A DNA stretch of 64,000 nucleotides from Persicaria tinctoria (taxonomy: Eukaryota > Streptophyta > Magnoliopsida > Caryophyllales > Polygonaceae). Position 1 is the first letter of the stretch. Each line of letters starts with the position of its first letter. Where the stretch lies: the NCBI GenBank assembly GCA_037127255.1, contig JBANSL010000001.1:35517001-35581000 (forward strand), written 5' to 3'. Shown piece by piece: positions 1-12,938 of this stretch. The notes beneath the pieces were generated by a model, which had not been told where the DNA came from, ran no database searches, and saw only the letters and a list, made by a program, of their open reading frames with translations. Position numbers and translations under genes: made by a program.

Positions 1-740
1 AAATAGCAATCAAAAGGATCAACATATACACCATTAACTTCAAAATTGCAAAAGTTTTCCTTTATTACCTCTTTAGCCTCAGCTAATGGCTCTAGACCTG
101 GTTCATCAATGGGCGAGATTAGAATGGATGGTGCAGATGGAGTAGGAGACACATCACATGTAACCTCATGCGTCGACTCATGAGATTCCAAGTCAGGAAG
201 CACTAGACTCTTTCCTCCATCGTCGAAGACACTATCGTTGTCTGCAACCAATTCATCTTCTTCTTCGAAACTTCTTTCTTTCTCACCTTTTGCACTTAAA
301 ATTTGAATGAGTTGGCTCATCTGATTCTCCAAGTTTTTACAGCGGCTCATTTGCTCCTCCAATTTTCCGATTCGGCTCATATTTCTTTCCTCTAACTGCT
401 GCACCACTTGAGTAAGAGTGTGCAATGGATCCTCCAGGTGTGTGACAGAGTCCTCCATCGGCGGAGAAGACGTAGCGAGCAAGACTTCTTGTGAAACATG
501 GTAATCCATATAACAGAAAAAATCCCACAACCCCGACAATCCTCCTAACCGTTTCAGACCTCCGTTACTCATGTACTCAGCAAGTGCTCGCGTCTCAACA
601 GTCAGCCCATCAAGTATGCAAATAATCATATCTCGGATGCTGAATTGATAACCCCATGAACCAAGGTCGTCAACATACTCATGCAATCTAGTGAAATATT
701 GGTGAAAGTTCTCACCCTCAAACTGCAACAATCTCAACAT
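1..740 (-). CDS. Partial gag-like ORF of element A (Athila-type LTR element)
   Basis: A minus-strand frame is open from an ATG at 740 to the window edge (246 codons, no stop). An in-frame TAA lies just upstream of the ATG. The N-terminal part (MLRLLQFEGENFHQYF, followed by a helix-rich stretch containing LDGLTVETRALAEYMSNGG) resembles the part of Athila/Tat Gag around the E-x-L-x-x-Y-x-R-F and Y-x-G-L segments. A low-complexity linker with repeated QMSR heptad-like units and an acidic stretch follow. It begins about 110 nt inside the primer binding site, where gag is expected. The usual N-terminal third of Gag is absent, so it is a short or truncated Gag. Family membership is inferred from position and partial similarity; the protein continues outside the window. 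Confidence 0.6.
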   Translation of the reverse strand, partial: MLRLLQFEGENFHQYFTRLHEYVDDLGSWGYQFSIRDMIICILDGLTVETRALAEYMSNGGLKRLGGLSGLWDFFCYMDYHVSQEVLLATSSPPMEDSVTHLEDPLHTLTQVVQQLEERNMSRIGKLEEQMSRCKNLENQMSQLIQILSAKGEKERSFEEEDELVADNDSVFDDGGKSLVLPDLESHESTHEVTCDVSPTPSAPSILISPIDEPGLEPLAEAKEVIKENFCNFEVNGVYVDPFDCY

Positions 741-850
741 CTTAAAAAGTTAGTAGCAAGGGTGTTGTGAACCGTAAGATAGGTTCACAACAAAGTTAGA
801 TATATAAACAAAAATTAATAAATACACACAACAAAGAAATAAACTTGATT

Positions 851-867
851 CCCCGGCAACGGCGCCA
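851..867 (-). other. Primer binding site, tRNA-Asp type (element A)
   Basis: The plus strand reads CCCCGGCAACGGCGCCA, which equals the 3' end (with CCA) of plant tRNA-Asp(GUC). On the minus strand it is therefore a minus-strand DNA primer site placed 3 nt inside the LTR. Athila-lineage elements are known to use tRNA-Asp. Confidence 0.85.
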
Positions 868-870
868 ATT

Positions 871-2330
871 TGATGAGCGGTTTTCAGTCGCATAAACCGT
901 ATCAAAATAAAACTCAAACCTACACACTAGTATAGCAAGCAAGTAAGAGGTCGATCCCACAGAGAATCAAGTATTTCTCAGCAATGTGTATTTACCAATT
1001 AGTAGAAAGGGGGGGTTTTGGTTGATTGAGATTGAAAAGAAAACAAAATAAAATAAAAACAAATAATGCAAAACAAATTAGAGAAGATCGCTCTACCTAC
1101 AACTATCCACTTTATTTGTTTGAATTGATATTGTAACTTCCTCTTGTCCTTTTAGTCTTCCTATGAATGCCCTTGTCCCGACCTAATATAGTTACTAGTC
1201 CAATCAGTCCTAGAAACCCTTATCAATCGAACAGTCCCTAAAGAAGGATTTAACCCAATTGATAGCTTTAAGTTCAGAGATTAGCCAAGGTATTTGCAGT
1301 TCCTAAAGAAGGATTTAACAACACATTCAACTTCCTACTCATTCAATTAGTTCAATCAGCCCTAAAGGAACAAGTTTGCCACTTAGGTTAAGGTTCACAA
1401 TCAGGAATCTACAAAACCTTAGCGATTGAATTGATCTAACGAGTTGGCCAGACGAGATAGAACAAATCAATAATTAATTAAGCACAAAGAAGTTGAAGCA
1501 TTCACAAATAGGAAACTAGGAAACAAGATTCAGAAACTCACAATCAATCCAAATAAAGCTTCAAATTGCAAGTAGAACGAAGAGAGTTTAGTCGCCCATG
1601 GCGAACATCGCTCTCTCTCTAATTGTGTGATGAAAAGTAGAATAGAATGGAAGTTTATGAAAAATAACATAAAAGTCCTAATTAAAAGCATCCAAGTCGG
1701 CCTCAAAGTGAATAAATTAGAAACTAGGGTTTTTTCCATCAAAACGGCGCGCGGCAGTACGTGCGGCGGGCGCCGCAAAGTTGCGGCGGGCGCAGCAAAC
1801 CATGCGGCGGGCGCAGCATGAATACCGCCCCTGGCGGCGGGCGCGGCAAACCATGCGGCGGGCGCAGCAAACCATGCGGCGGGCGCTGCATTGGTCTTTC
1901 ACGGAAACTCCGTCTTGAATCAGCTCTCGGCGTCAACATGAAAGTTGTAGCCCTCTGAAAGAGCTTTCCAACGCATGGTCATAATAGTCGATCGGACAAC
2001 CGAGGCCTCCAGAAAGTGCAAAACAAGTTCAGCATGTATGGCGACAACTTCTGCAGACTTGTTCTTCGTTTAGGTTCGCTTCTTCTTCTCAGGACCTCTT
2101 GAGATCTTCATGTAAGCTTCTTCGATCAACTAGACATTCTCATCCAATGCGTTATCAACCCATGTCTTCTCCTCGGATCTACCATTACCTGAAATAATCA
2201 ATAAAAACGTGTAGATTCCGATTCCACCAACATAGAGAGCAAATATGCAAATTGTAATCAAATCATGGATGAAATGCATCTTAAATAAGCTAAATGCAAC
2301 CTATTATGCCTACCTAAATGCATGCTATCA
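871..2330 (-). mobile_element. 5' LTR of element A
   Basis: It starts TGATGAGCGG next to the PBS and ends CATGCTATCA, giving TG..CA termini. Much of it aligns by eye with the solo LTR at 31110-32325 (same start, same run of motifs from 920 to 1560, same TATCA end). The element is on the minus strand and its other LTR lies left of the window, so the TSD (right copy would be GAAAA at 2331-2335) cannot be tested. It is about 240 bp longer than the solo copy, partly because it holds the GC-rich array at 1747-1891. Confidence 0.75.
1747..1891. repeat. GC-rich short tandem array in LTR of element A
   Basis: About six irregular copies of a unit like GCGGCGGGCGCAGCA, mostly followed by AACCAT, in a locally AT-rich LTR. 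The related solo LTR at 31110 lacks the array. It lies in the U3 half, the same relative place where other families in this window carry their own CpG-rich motif arrays. Confidence 0.8.
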
Positions 2331-2335
2331 GAAAA

Positions 2336-5300
2336 CTCGTTAAATATGATTTTAGAACTCATGGGACGAATTTCCAACCTAAAATAAAATTTTGAAAACT
2401 AACTTGACATGACAACATTCTTTCTCGGATATTCGAAGAATCTAATTGACCGAGAGAGCGGGTTTCGAGATTTGTTTTTACGGGTATTCATGGAATTAGG
2501 AGGTTGGGATCACACATGTTTTCCACTCTCTTTCTTCTTTTCCCAACCTCGTGTCCGATTGCAGCCTAGCCCACTCTCTCTTCCAGTCTGTTCTATACTG
2601 AAATTGGGCAAACAATTCCCTCACACCCACCTCCCTCATCTTGTAGATTCCCCTCTTATGGAAAAGAGTCAAAAAGAAAGAAATCATCCCCAACTTGATC
2701 TGCAACCCACGCCTGCAGAAGTTGACCCATTTTGTGTTTGATTTAGGTGGAAAACCATCTCCTCTCACTACACACTAATATCCCCACTTCTTCATCTCCC
2801 CATCCACATCTCCTCTGTCGAAACGCTCTCCTTACAAACACATTTCTCCATATTCATCCCCTACTTCCTTTCAACTGTCGACCCCTGCCCTCTCTCCCAT
2901 GGTCTGGAGCTCACCACCACACCACATACAGCGTCACCTCCATCGTCGGCCACCAAACGCAGCGACACCCCCCCACCCTATTTCGGAAATCACCCCAGAT
3001 CCGCCCGAGCGCCAAGCACCTCGGATCCTCTTCCCGTCCGTTCACTCCGAGCCATCCACCGGAGCTTCCTTGCACTCCTCCTCTATGTCCCCGCGCAGCC
3101 GACTAGTCCAGGAGCAACCCGAACCACCGTGGACGTCGTCCTTCCTCCTCTGCTCCCCTGTTTTCCCGATCGAGCACCTCGGTAAGCTCCTTCCCCTTTT
3201 TCCGACCAAACACCCCGAAAAGATTCACCTTTCACACATTTACTTCCGATCTAGGCCGAGGAACGTAGCCCGAGCCCCGGGCGAGCCCCAATCGAGTACC
3301 GACGGCGAACTCCGGCGAGTCGACGCCCCTCGGTGAGCTTCCCAAACCCCTCATTTTCAATCCCAGTCCCGATTTCATGCTTCTTGTGCTAACTTATCGA
3401 AGAGAGACAGTGAGTAACGGGGAGGTCGAGAGTGAGGTCGAGAGCGTGAGGATGGGAGGTCAGCGTTAGCGGTGAGCAGGGCCGGGAGCGAGCGAGCGGG
3501 CAGGTCAGAGCGAGTGCGAGAGGGCTGAGAGCGAGATCGGGAGAGAGAGGAGGAGTCCTGAGCGAGCTGCAATCGACCATCGCTGGGAGCTCCGTCGGCG
3601 GCGCTCAGCCCCGTCACTTCCAGGCTTCCTCTTTCTCTCGCTTCTTTGATTTGCCGAAGAAGAGGAAGGTTGAAGGAGACTGCGGACCCCAGCTTGCCAC
3701 ATCGGCAACTCTGGACCACTCCTTTCCTTCTTTCCTTATGAGGCCGGAATTGGGAGGGTGTGAGGATGGTTAATTGGGCCTGTTTTGTGGGCCAGATGGT
3801 TTGACAAAAATCAGAGTTTTTGGGCCCAATTTCTTTTCAAAACAAAGACAAATGATTTGGGTCTATGCTTATGAAATGGGTTCGGTTTTGAGAGGTTTAA
3901 ACAAGTGAGGCTCGGTTTGGCATTTCACAATTATAAGGGCGGTTTTGCTAATTAACAAAATAAAGGGGTCGATTTATAACTTTTATAAAATAAGAGGCTG
4001 TTTTTATTAAATAAAAACTGTTGAGATTTTATAGGGTTTAGAAATATAATATTATTGGGGGATTTGAAACAAAGTTAATATTATGAAACTTGGACATCAA
4101 AAAGGGTATTGTCGGATTAAATCGAAAAGTAATGTGACGAGCATTTTCAAAAGATCGGAATTTCTAACTAGTTGATTCGCATTTGAAAGTGGTTTCGGGA
4201 TTAACTTGGGAATTGTGTGATCGATGACTAACTAACATGTTGATATGTTTGATTGACTAATAGCATGATTTGTGTGGATTAATGGCATGAAGGAATGACT
4301 AACGGCATGATGAGATGTTAGAATATCGTATCGTTTGACTTATGCTTTATGAGCTATGATTATTATGATGAACTTTGGAGATATATGATCATGCGGATAT
4401 ATATGAGTATTATTGCGGAAAAATGAATGTGGCTGAATGAAATGGTGAGAATGATGTGGTTTACGGAATGTGGCAATATGATGAGTGGTTGAACTTGATG
4501 GAACGATGATTGCGATATGATTGCTATTCTCGTTGAATGATATGCTTGAGTGCTTGGATGATTAGACGTAGACTTATATATATGTTCCTATATGTATCTA
4601 GGTGATCTTTAATCTATCATAATGCTTGCCTTGCTGTTCTGCACCGCCAGGTAAGTCTCTTCGGAGCTTACTCAGATTGAATAGAGCTATTCCCTACTTT
4701 AGGTGCATGATATACTAGGTGTTGCATTCATGATCAGCATGCCATGTAGTACCATGCTAGGTGGCATTGATCGTTGAGCATTCTATTTCTCTATGTGTAT
4801 GTAAACAGAACGGCCGTTATCTGTGATAGTCCTAGAAGTCTTTGCTAGGGTCATAGGGTAGCCCAGCCTCATCGGGTACCCTGAGTCAATCGAGTACTTT
4901 CTTATATTATGATATGCCTGCGGGCTTTATTGTGGAGCGGGTTAGGCATGCGTGCCCCCCGATTATGAATGAATGCATTCACGAGCTGGCCAGTCTCCGC
5001 CTGTCGGAAGGGGTGGAGGTAGGAGAGGGATATACCACTTGGTATTCTGTGCTAAGGCCTTATTATTATTATGTACTTGATCTTAGGAGCATGTTAGTGT
5101 GTTAATATTCCGCCTTGAATCTAGAAGCATCTTTATTAGGTATAGCGTCTATGTGTGCTTATGGTTGGGATGCAGAGTTAAGTGGGCATCGATCTGATCC
5201 CGCCCCAAATCAATTTTTTTAGGTATTATTTATGTTCATCCTATCGGTGCTGTTTGCTTATTGCGCGGATCATTTTGTCGGCGGAGAGTGAGCGCTGGGG

Positions 5301-5621
5301 TATAGACTTCACCAGACCCTGATTATATTTTTGGATTTACACTTTAGACTCCGTTTTGACCTGGCTCTGCCGTGGCACACTCTTGTATTACACTTGTTTT
5401 CGCTAGTCGCATGATTTCTGATTTCCACGCTTAAACTTACGACAGGTACAGGGGACTTCCCCAGGGATTCCAACGATCCCTTCGATTTTGGGGTATGAAA
5501 TCCCCCTTGAAAACATTAAAGTAAGTTTTGAAACCTTCAACCTGTACTCGGGGCGCAAGGTCCTAACGAGGGGTTTAATCCCTCGAAACGTAACTCGGGA
5601 ATCATAATCCCGGGCCGTTAC
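2336..5621. mobile_element. Probable remnant of a long Ty3/Gypsy-type LTR
   Basis: No convincing gene is present. The stretch has a pyrimidine-rich part (2500-3350) with splice-donor-like CGGTAAGC and CGGTGAGC sites, then a G-rich, transcript-like part. It ends in CCCGGGCCGTTACA, whose complement TGTAACGGCCCGGG is a common start of long plant chromovirus LTRs. Element A appears to have been inserted into it, which would put its other end outside the window. Short ORFs on both strands here show no family similarity. Boundaries and orientation are inference. Confidence 0.35.
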
Positions 5622-7799
5622 AAATGGGGTCTTGGATTGTTTACACCTATGAATTTATTGCTGATATATTGATATTACAAGCAAAAGGAGATTAGCTTTC
5701 ATGTATTCATGTTGTGAATAACGGTCAGCTTGTTAAATATGATAGTTGAGTCCATATACATTTATTAATAGTAATATAGTAATATAGTATCAATAATTTA
5801 ATTATAAATAATTATTTATGATATATTACAAATTCACATATATCAAAGACTTCTTTTATCTTTTTTTTTTGTATGACATTTATAGGTCTGTCCAAGACTA
5901 GTGCACAATCCTTGGATATAAAATGCCGTTTGAGAGGATTTCTAGAAGGAAAGATTAGTTTATATATGCAGGTTTGTTTTAAATACTTCATTTTTCTTGT
6001 GTTCTTTTGCCTTCAGATTGGAGATTTTAGTTTGGTTCTCTCCGTTTGTTGATGGGTATTGAAACATATTGAATATTAGTATCTCTCTTCTTATTCAGTC
6101 TAGGGTTTTGTTTTCTTTAGTTGACTAGTTGCTAAAATTGAAATTGTCTATTTCTTGGCTTTTTTTTTTTTGGCTTTTGTAGTGGTTGATTAAGTATAAA
6201 TTTATTTTTATAACATTGATCTAGTTTTGAGAACTCACTATATTTGTTCAGTGACTGATTGTTAAGTATAAGTCTTATGTTTTTGTAGTGTCTTTTTCTC
6301 TTCAGTTTTTTTTTTTTGTTTCTGCAGTGGCTGATTTATACTGATTGTTTTTTGTAATGGCTTTTGTTTTTTGTTTCTACAATGGTGGATTTTACATTGA
6401 TTGTTAAGTAATCTTATACAGCTAGTTTATTCCTCCAAGTTTGCATTTCCTGATTTTGTCCTAAACATGTGCGTTGTTGTGCTTATCTGTTGCATTTTTT
6501 CGTTGTGCATCATTCCCACACTCTTCTATGGTACATGATTTTTCAACCATGCTTCTAGCTATAATTCTAGAGGTTGCGCCTTCAGTTGGTTTCTTTTCTT
6601 TCATGCTCATCCCCTCCTCAATCTCCCTTGCTGATGTCATGTCCTTTTGTGCAATATCCCAATTATTTGTCATACAATCAGGTTGGCTCCTTTTCTCGTC
6701 TAGTTTAGTCTCATGTTCCATGAACTTTCAGTTTTCCCTTGCCATTATTAGATATGATCCCCCCTAGTGCTCAAATGATCTTGCTTCATTCTCATATAAC
6801 CTCATATTGCACCCTATCTATCATGCTCTTCTTTCCATAATATGTCATACTATTATCTCCCTCTTCCTGGCTGTTTGCTTTAAATCTTTAAGAAATAATA
6901 ATCTCACCAGTATTAATTCAATTGAATTATAATACGAGAAATAATAATCCCATTTTTGTCTTAGCTTGTTTTGAGAAATAGATTAAGTTATAAGCAAACT
7001 TTTTGAATCCATATCAACCTTCGTGTTCTTGTTGGGTATTTTTAGAATATATATTGGTTGCTTTTGTTATGAGGTGATTTACAATTTTCAGCAATGTTTG
7101 GTCCTGCATGATCTTTGAACTTTAACTTTAATATTATTTTTAAAGAATTTTGGAGACATTCTTATTGATATGTGGATTAGTTTCCTTCTGATTTTTTTTT
7201 CTCTAACATCTTAATTCCTCTGTCACTATATTTTAAGAATTTAGTTTTTGTGACAATGAATGCCCAGTGAGTTAATTTTCTTCACCATGCACTTCATGGC
7301 ATATTGAGTTAGCTAGTATTTCTTATTAGGCCTTCATTCCAATAAGTATTTAGACCTTGTTGTCAAATCCCTTCCATTAGTCATATTTTTTTTAATGTTG
7401 CTTGTCAATCAATTGTGGTACTTGATCTATATATGCATCTTAAATGGACTAAAATTGTTTGTTGATTTCAAATCTCTATAACCATTTTGCAGATCGATCA
7501 AGTGCCAAAGGCCCAAAACTTGCATATAGATACTTTTTTTTTTCCGTAGTTTCACTTGGTTTACAGGTTACAAACTATATATGACCATTTTGTACGTCGA
7601 GCATATGGTTATTTTGTAGAACAATCTGTTCGGATATCTTAATGTAATGATTGTTACTTTATAAGTCAATGAAGTATGTAATTTTAAATTTATATGTTCG
7701 TATTATAATAAAAATTTAATAGTTATTTATCATTTTAAATAAATATAATGAAAATTTTAAAAAGTAACTAGAAGCTATAAAATTGATAAATTGCATCTA
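5622..7799. other. AT-rich sequence without a recognisable gene
   Basis: T-rich and A-rich runs dominate (for example 5860-5870, 6160-6172, 6305-6317, 7190-7200). A polar 86-residue minus-strand frame (6461-6721) has no family I recognise. The segment may be interior sequence of the CACTA element whose end lies at 8086. Confidence 0.4.
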
Positions 7800-8086
7800 T
7801 ATTTTTCAATATTAAACCGCTGCCATAGTAAAATAAAACCGCTTCTTATGATTGGGAGACAAACTATCTCTTTAGAGTAATAGGCAGCGGTTATTGTTAA
7901 TTTTTGGCAACGGTTCTCCCTTTTATATGAAATCGCTGCCTTCGGTCATAAAAACCGCTGCCAAAAAGTTAAGGCGACGGCAGCAGAAGGGGCGATTCAA
8001 AACCGCTGCCTTAGAGATGAGGGGGCGGTTTTCCTACATAAGGCAACGGTTTTAGACCGTTGCCAAAGTCCCTAATTGTAGTAGTG
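7800..8086. mobile_element. Terminus of a CACTA (En/Spm) transposon
   Basis: The segment ends ..CCTAATTGTAGTAGTG at 8086; the complement starts CACTACTACAATTAGGG, a classic CACTA terminus. Several inverted copies of AACCGCTGCC/GGCAGCGGTT-like subterminal repeats precede it, and GGCAACGGTTTTAGACCGTTGCC forms a hairpin at the tip. I did not find the opposite CACTAC end upstream, so the element is probably truncated or its other end is unrecognised. Confidence 0.7.
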
Positions 8087-8680
8087 AGAAGCTTCAAGGA
8101 CAACTTCTGTCTGGCCGACAGGTAACAACATATATTTTATTCCCTCTTTTTATGAGGGCAAAAAGAAGCTTTAAGAAATTGGTGAACGTATTACAATATC
8201 CATTAGGGAAGATTTGAAGTGAATAAGAAGGCTAGCATTTAATTTGGGAGCAATGACGTAGGAATGGTTTGCAGTCGCATTCGCTGTTTGTTTCGTATAA
8301 TTTAGTATTATTTCAGTTTGCATTCAGCTTCACGTGATCCTTTTCTTGAGGTAGGTGGATGCTACCTTTGTTTATGTTAAAACTCTTTTTTCCGCTTGCA
8401 TTGTTCTGTTGCTGCTGCCACCTTTATTTAAAGTGACTCGGTGATCTCACCGCTCTTTTTCCTCTCTATGTGCAGCTTCAATACAAGATTGAACAGGATA
8501 ATAGAGGTGACTCTATTAGACTAAACATCTTGTTTGATCTCTTGATGAAATTGTGGAAGAGCTACCTTTCAATCAACTTAACTTAGGTGATGCTTTCTAG
8601 ATGGGTGGCCTCTTAACATGTTGCTAGATCCATGGTTGTAGTTCATTTGTGTCCTTGCACTGAATTTCTACATTTTATAA

Positions 8681-9062
<382 letters not shown>

Positions 9063-9697
9063 CACAATACATAGCGCGCTTAATATTCCTAGTATCTAAA
9101 TCACTATATAGATGTAATGTTGTATATATAAAGCACTATTATTCGGTACCCGCCCGTTGTGCGGTTTCTTAATAAATAAAATAATATTTAATTACATCAC
9201 CAAATTTTATGATGTATTTATATTTAAATATATTATATTCAATTTGGTCTCAAGGTAAAATAATTGACTAAAATTTTACGGCATGATATATTTTATATAG
9301 AATTATATATAGATTTATACAACATCTTTATGTTTCGGTAAAGTTATATCTTCGTTTCGAACTTATTTTTAATTTGTATATTCGTATTAATTTGTATTAT
9401 TATATTATTCGTATTATTATATAATTGTATAATGTTAGTGATTAAATGACCCAAGATTAATAGACACAGTAACCATTAGGCCACGGTTTAGGTTCATAAT
9501 TTTCACTTAAAAAAATTTTGGTTGGGTGAACAACCGTTATCCCAAAAGCCAGTTAGCCCATCATAGAGTACACTTCCCTTTATCCAAAAGGTATAATAAT
9601 ATATTGATCAAAATTAAACGAAAAAAGGTAAAATAATTTAACAAAATTTTATGACATTGTGTGTGTATACATATATATTTATAGCATTATAGATATA
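9063..9697. other. AT-rich flank with one GC-rich hairpin
   Basis: Mostly AT-rich sequence. At 9147-9172 the sequence GGTACCCGCCCGTTGTGCGGTT can fold into a short CCGC/GCGG hairpin, about 85 nt after the pyruvate kinase fragment. This is reminiscent of a Helitron 3' subterminal hairpin, but no CTRR end follows, so this is only a suggestion. Confidence 0.3.
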
Positions 9698-10117
9698 TTT
9701 CTCTTTGAGGAAAATGCACAATCTAACCCAAATATCCGGATTTATTGCGAGGTTAACCCGATCTGGAAAAAAATTGCATATCCGGTAACCCTTGTATCCG
9801 GTATCCCGTTGCAAAGGAGAGAAAGGGAAGAGAGAAGGAAGGGGATCGGATACGGGGACAGGTGGAGGCATCTCCCTCGAGGCGAGCCGCAGACGACTAG
9901 AAGGGGATCGGAGGCGGGCGAGAAAGGAGGGAGAAGGAGGGGGATCGAGGGAAGGCGCAGGCGGAAGCATCTCCCTTGACGGTGGATTGTTCGAGGCGAG
10001 GCGCATGCGGAGGCATATCCTTCGATCTCTGTAGTTGATTGAAAGCAACGGGGTTAGTTCCTTCTGTTGTTGGCTATTATCGTCGGAGATCCGTGGCTTG
10101 GAGGCGCAGGCGGTGAG

Positions 10118-11400
10118 TACTTCCACTCTTTCTTTCTTCAGGCGATTTCGAGCCTCGTCGAGGATAATCTCCACAATTGGCTTCGATTCTGCGGTTCCAG
10201 GTACAATCCTTCACCCTTCTTCTTCTCTGCTCTATCTTCCAAGCCTTTAAATTGGAATTTTTAGTTTAGGGTTAGAGACTGAAATTTCGAATTTCGGAAT
10301 TGAAATGGTTTGGTTTGAAATTTCCCATTCGGTTAGGGTTGGGGTTTGCTGTTTGTCATTTCTGAATAAACAGGTGACATGTTGATTGGTGTAGGTGTCA
10401 TGTAGTAAGTGATGTTGCCAAATAGGGGGTTGAGTTTGTCCGTGGGATTTTCTAGTGGGGCAGGGGGTAATGTCAAGGGTAGGAGTCAGTAAAGAGGAAG
10501 ATGGTGATGAAGAGTTGGGATTGGTTGGAGAAAGGTCAATGTCAGGAGTAGGAGATTCTGAAACAATACCTCATATGGAGTACTCCAATTCTTCCCAAAT
10601 AATGCATTCTCCCCCAAGAAATTGTGGCAACTTGGCATGCATTAATGAAGTTTCTTGGTGGCTCCATTAATAAGAAACATGCCTTGTAGTATTTTTGTGT
10701 ATGGAGATTTGAACAAATGCTTGATACTTTTGATGTTAACAATTGAAATTACATCAATTTATGATGCAGAGAAATGGACCCAGGTTGTCCGTGTCCCAGT
10801 TTGGTGACTGGGACCAGGAAGGAGCATTTCCGAACTACTCGGTCGATTTCTCAAAGATAAAAGAGACAAGGAAGCAAAACAAGAGAGAGTCATCTAGGGC
10901 CAGCATAGGCAACGAACAAGAACTCATAAATCCAACTGCACCAGCTAATGCAGCACCAATCAATATCTGTATAATTATTAGCCATTAAGGAACCATAGAC
11001 CTCTTGTTGCGAAATGAAAATTTTCAAGTTTTTACTACCCTTCTAAGTTGTACATCTTTCAAATTTATGTAAATCTTTTACTTTAAAATTTTTATTTACA
11101 TATGTAAGCTATAAATTATGCTACATAACGAGTAATTGAGTATGTAGTTCACGCACTTTGTAATTATGGGAAATTCAAACTTGTCATTCAAAGATGATGC
11201 ACATGACATGAACTGCTATTAACATGTCATTCAAAGAAGATGTACATGACACGAGAAAAGCACATACTTAAAGCGCTTGGCAGAGGAATTCTATGGGGAA
11301 TACCAAGACTACAGCTATGACTCTAAGATCAATTAGATATGTTCTTTCCGAGTAATTCGGTCAGCAAGTTGTTCAGTTGAGCTTAAGAAAAAGAATTAAG
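10118..11400 (+). repeat. Left arm of the MULE palindrome
   Basis: This arm matches, in reverse complement, 11825-12938 continuing at 21605-21880 across the B1 insertion. Translated stretches show the closeness: 10455-10670 and 12665-12880 differ at 2 of 71 codons, 10743-10988 and 12347-12592 at 4 of 81. The left arm lacks about 95 bp present in the right arm near 11950-12045. It contains an apparent exon 1 with donor CCAG/GTACAATCC near 10201, an intron, and the NOI-like exon from 10770. Confidence 0.85.
10770..10988 (+). pseudogene. Captured RIN4/NOI-domain gene fragment, left copy
   Basis: An acceptor-like ATGATGCAG ends at 10769. The exon frame then reads RNGPRLSVSQFGDWDQ and continues ..PNYSVDFSKIKETRKQNK.. 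before a Ser/Ala-rich tail and a TAA stop. This fits the NOI (AvrRpt-cleavage) domain of RIN4-like proteins: xPxFGxWD, a short variable insert, Y(S/T)xxF, then basic KxRxxKK-like residues. NOI proteins are membrane-associated plant immune regulators. No N-terminal half or C-terminal Cys-rich acylation motif is present, and the tail looks like read-through into intron or noncoding sequence. The retained intron boundary suggests capture at DNA level. Confidence 0.65.
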
Positions 11401-11824
11401 AAGATCTTCATCCAATGCTTAAGTAGAAAACCACTCTACAGAATTAAAAAATTCCTCATCATGCAAGCAGGGAAAAAAAAAGAACAAACCAAACAAATCC
11501 TATATATAAGCAATTTGTTCCATCTGACAACAATAGAATCAATCAATTGATTCTGAGTTCTGAACTTCTGATTACATAATATCAAGTCTCTTAAAGATGA
11601 TTCAAGAAATAACTAAAGATCTTCACCCAATTTCAAGTGGAAAATCCCCACCCTTAATTCCATGGTGTTTAAAGGTGCTGAGTCAAATGCACCAACCCAG
11701 AAAAGTGGTGGGGTAAGTCCGCTCACTCCGACTGTCATGTCAAGTGACGTAGGTGACATGTCCAAACTATTACCTGTCATGTATAATTGATGACACAATT
11801 TTCATCCATTATACATGACAAGTA
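11401..11824. repeat. Loop of the MULE palindrome
   Basis: Single-copy spacer between the arms. It holds a loose direct repeat (GATCTTCATCCAATG near 11403 and GATCTTCACCCAATT near 11620) and a small inverted repeat of about 22 bp (ACTATTACCTGTCATGTATA at 11767 and its complement near 11810-11830). A transcript through both arms would have this as its hairpin loop. Confidence 0.6.
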
Positions 11825-12938
11825 ATAGTTTTGATTCTTTTTCTTAAGCTCAACTGAACAATTTGTTGACCGAATTACTCGGAAAAAACATATCTAATTG
11901 ATCTTATAGTCATACTTGTAGTTGTGGTATTCCCCATAGAATTCCTCGATTCGCTAGAGGAAAGTAGCCAAGTTCTAGAAGAACATCACAAAGAGGGTAT
12001 TAGTTTCAAAAACTTCTTCAAAGAAGGGATATGATGAAGTTCGAGCGCTCCTCTGCCAAGCGCTTTAAGTATGCGCTTTTCTCGTGTCATGTACATCTTC
12101 TTTGAATGACATGTTAATAGCAGTTCATGTCATTACATCGTCTTTGAACGACAAGTTTGAATTTCCCAAAATTACAAAGTGCATGAACCACATAATCAAT
12201 TACTCGTTATGTAGCATAATTTACAGCTTACATATGTAAATAAAAATTTTAAAGTAAAAGATTTACAAAAATTTGAAAGATGTACAACTTAGAAGAGTAG
12301 TAAAAACTTGAAAATTTTCATTTCGCAACAAGAGGTCTATAGTTCCTTAATGGCTAATAATTATACAGATATTGATCGGTGCTGCATTAGCTAGTGCAGT
12401 TGGATTTATGAGTTCTTGTTCGTTGCCTATGCTGGCCCTAGATGACTCTCTCTTGTTTTGCTTCCTCGTCTCTTTTATCTTTGAGAAATCGACCGAGTAG
12501 TTCAGAAATGCTCCTTTCTGGTCCCAGTCACCAAACTGGGACACAGACAACCTGGGTCCATTTCTCTGCATCAGAAATTGATGTAATTTCAATTGTTAAC
12601 ATCAAAAGTATCAAGCATTTGTTCAAATCTCCATACACAAAAATACTACAAGGAATGTTTCTTATTAATGGAGCCACCAAGAAACTTCATTAATGCATGC
12701 CAAGTTGCCACAATTGTTTGGGGGAGAATGCATTATTTGGGAAGAATTGGAGTACTCCATATGAGGTATTGTTTCAGAATCTCCTACTCCAGACATTGAC
12801 CTTTCTCCAACCAATCCCAACTCTTCATCACCATCTTCCTCTTTACCGACTCCTACCCTTGACATTACCCCCTGCCCCACTAGAAAATCCCATAGACAAA
12901 CTCAACCCCCTATTTGGCAACATCACTTACTACATGAC
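11825..12938 (-). repeat. Right arm of the MULE palindrome (inner part)
   Basis: Reverse complement of the left arm; the outer part of the arm resumes at 21605 after element B1. The B1 insertion point lies in the stretch that reads GTCATGTAGTAAGTGATG in the left arm, and that text is reassembled when B1 and one TSD are removed. This confirms both the arm and the insertion. Confidence 0.85.
12347..12565 (-). pseudogene. Captured RIN4/NOI-domain gene fragment, right (inverted) copy
   Basis: Mirror copy of 10770-10988 with the same NOI signature (SQFGDWDQ, NYSVDFSKIKETRKQNK). Differences from the left copy are few amino-acid changes (for example E to K and P to L around the variable insert) and no frameshift. 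Together the copies form an inverted duplication able to give double-stranded RNA. Confidence 0.65.

Noticed and set aside
851..867. tRNA-Asp gene fragment
   Set aside because: Only the last 17-18 nt of the tRNA are present, always directly beside an LTR start, so these sites (also 19684, 30731, 48214, 59817) are primer binding sites.
2409..3719. Several overlapping ORFs of 60-145 codons on both strands
   Set aside because: Compositionally biased Pro/Ser/His text from pyrimidine-rich DNA, no domain, overlapping frames on opposite strands. Better explained as LTR or leader sequence.
9147..9172. Helitron 3' end
   Set aside because: The hairpin is suggestive but there is no CTRR terminus and no matching 5' TC end, so it is not called as a feature of that type.
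10455..10670. 71-codon ORF repeated at 12665-12880 in the MULE arms
   Set aside because: Identical in both arms only because the DNA is duplicated; it reads through what looks like intron and has no family similarity.
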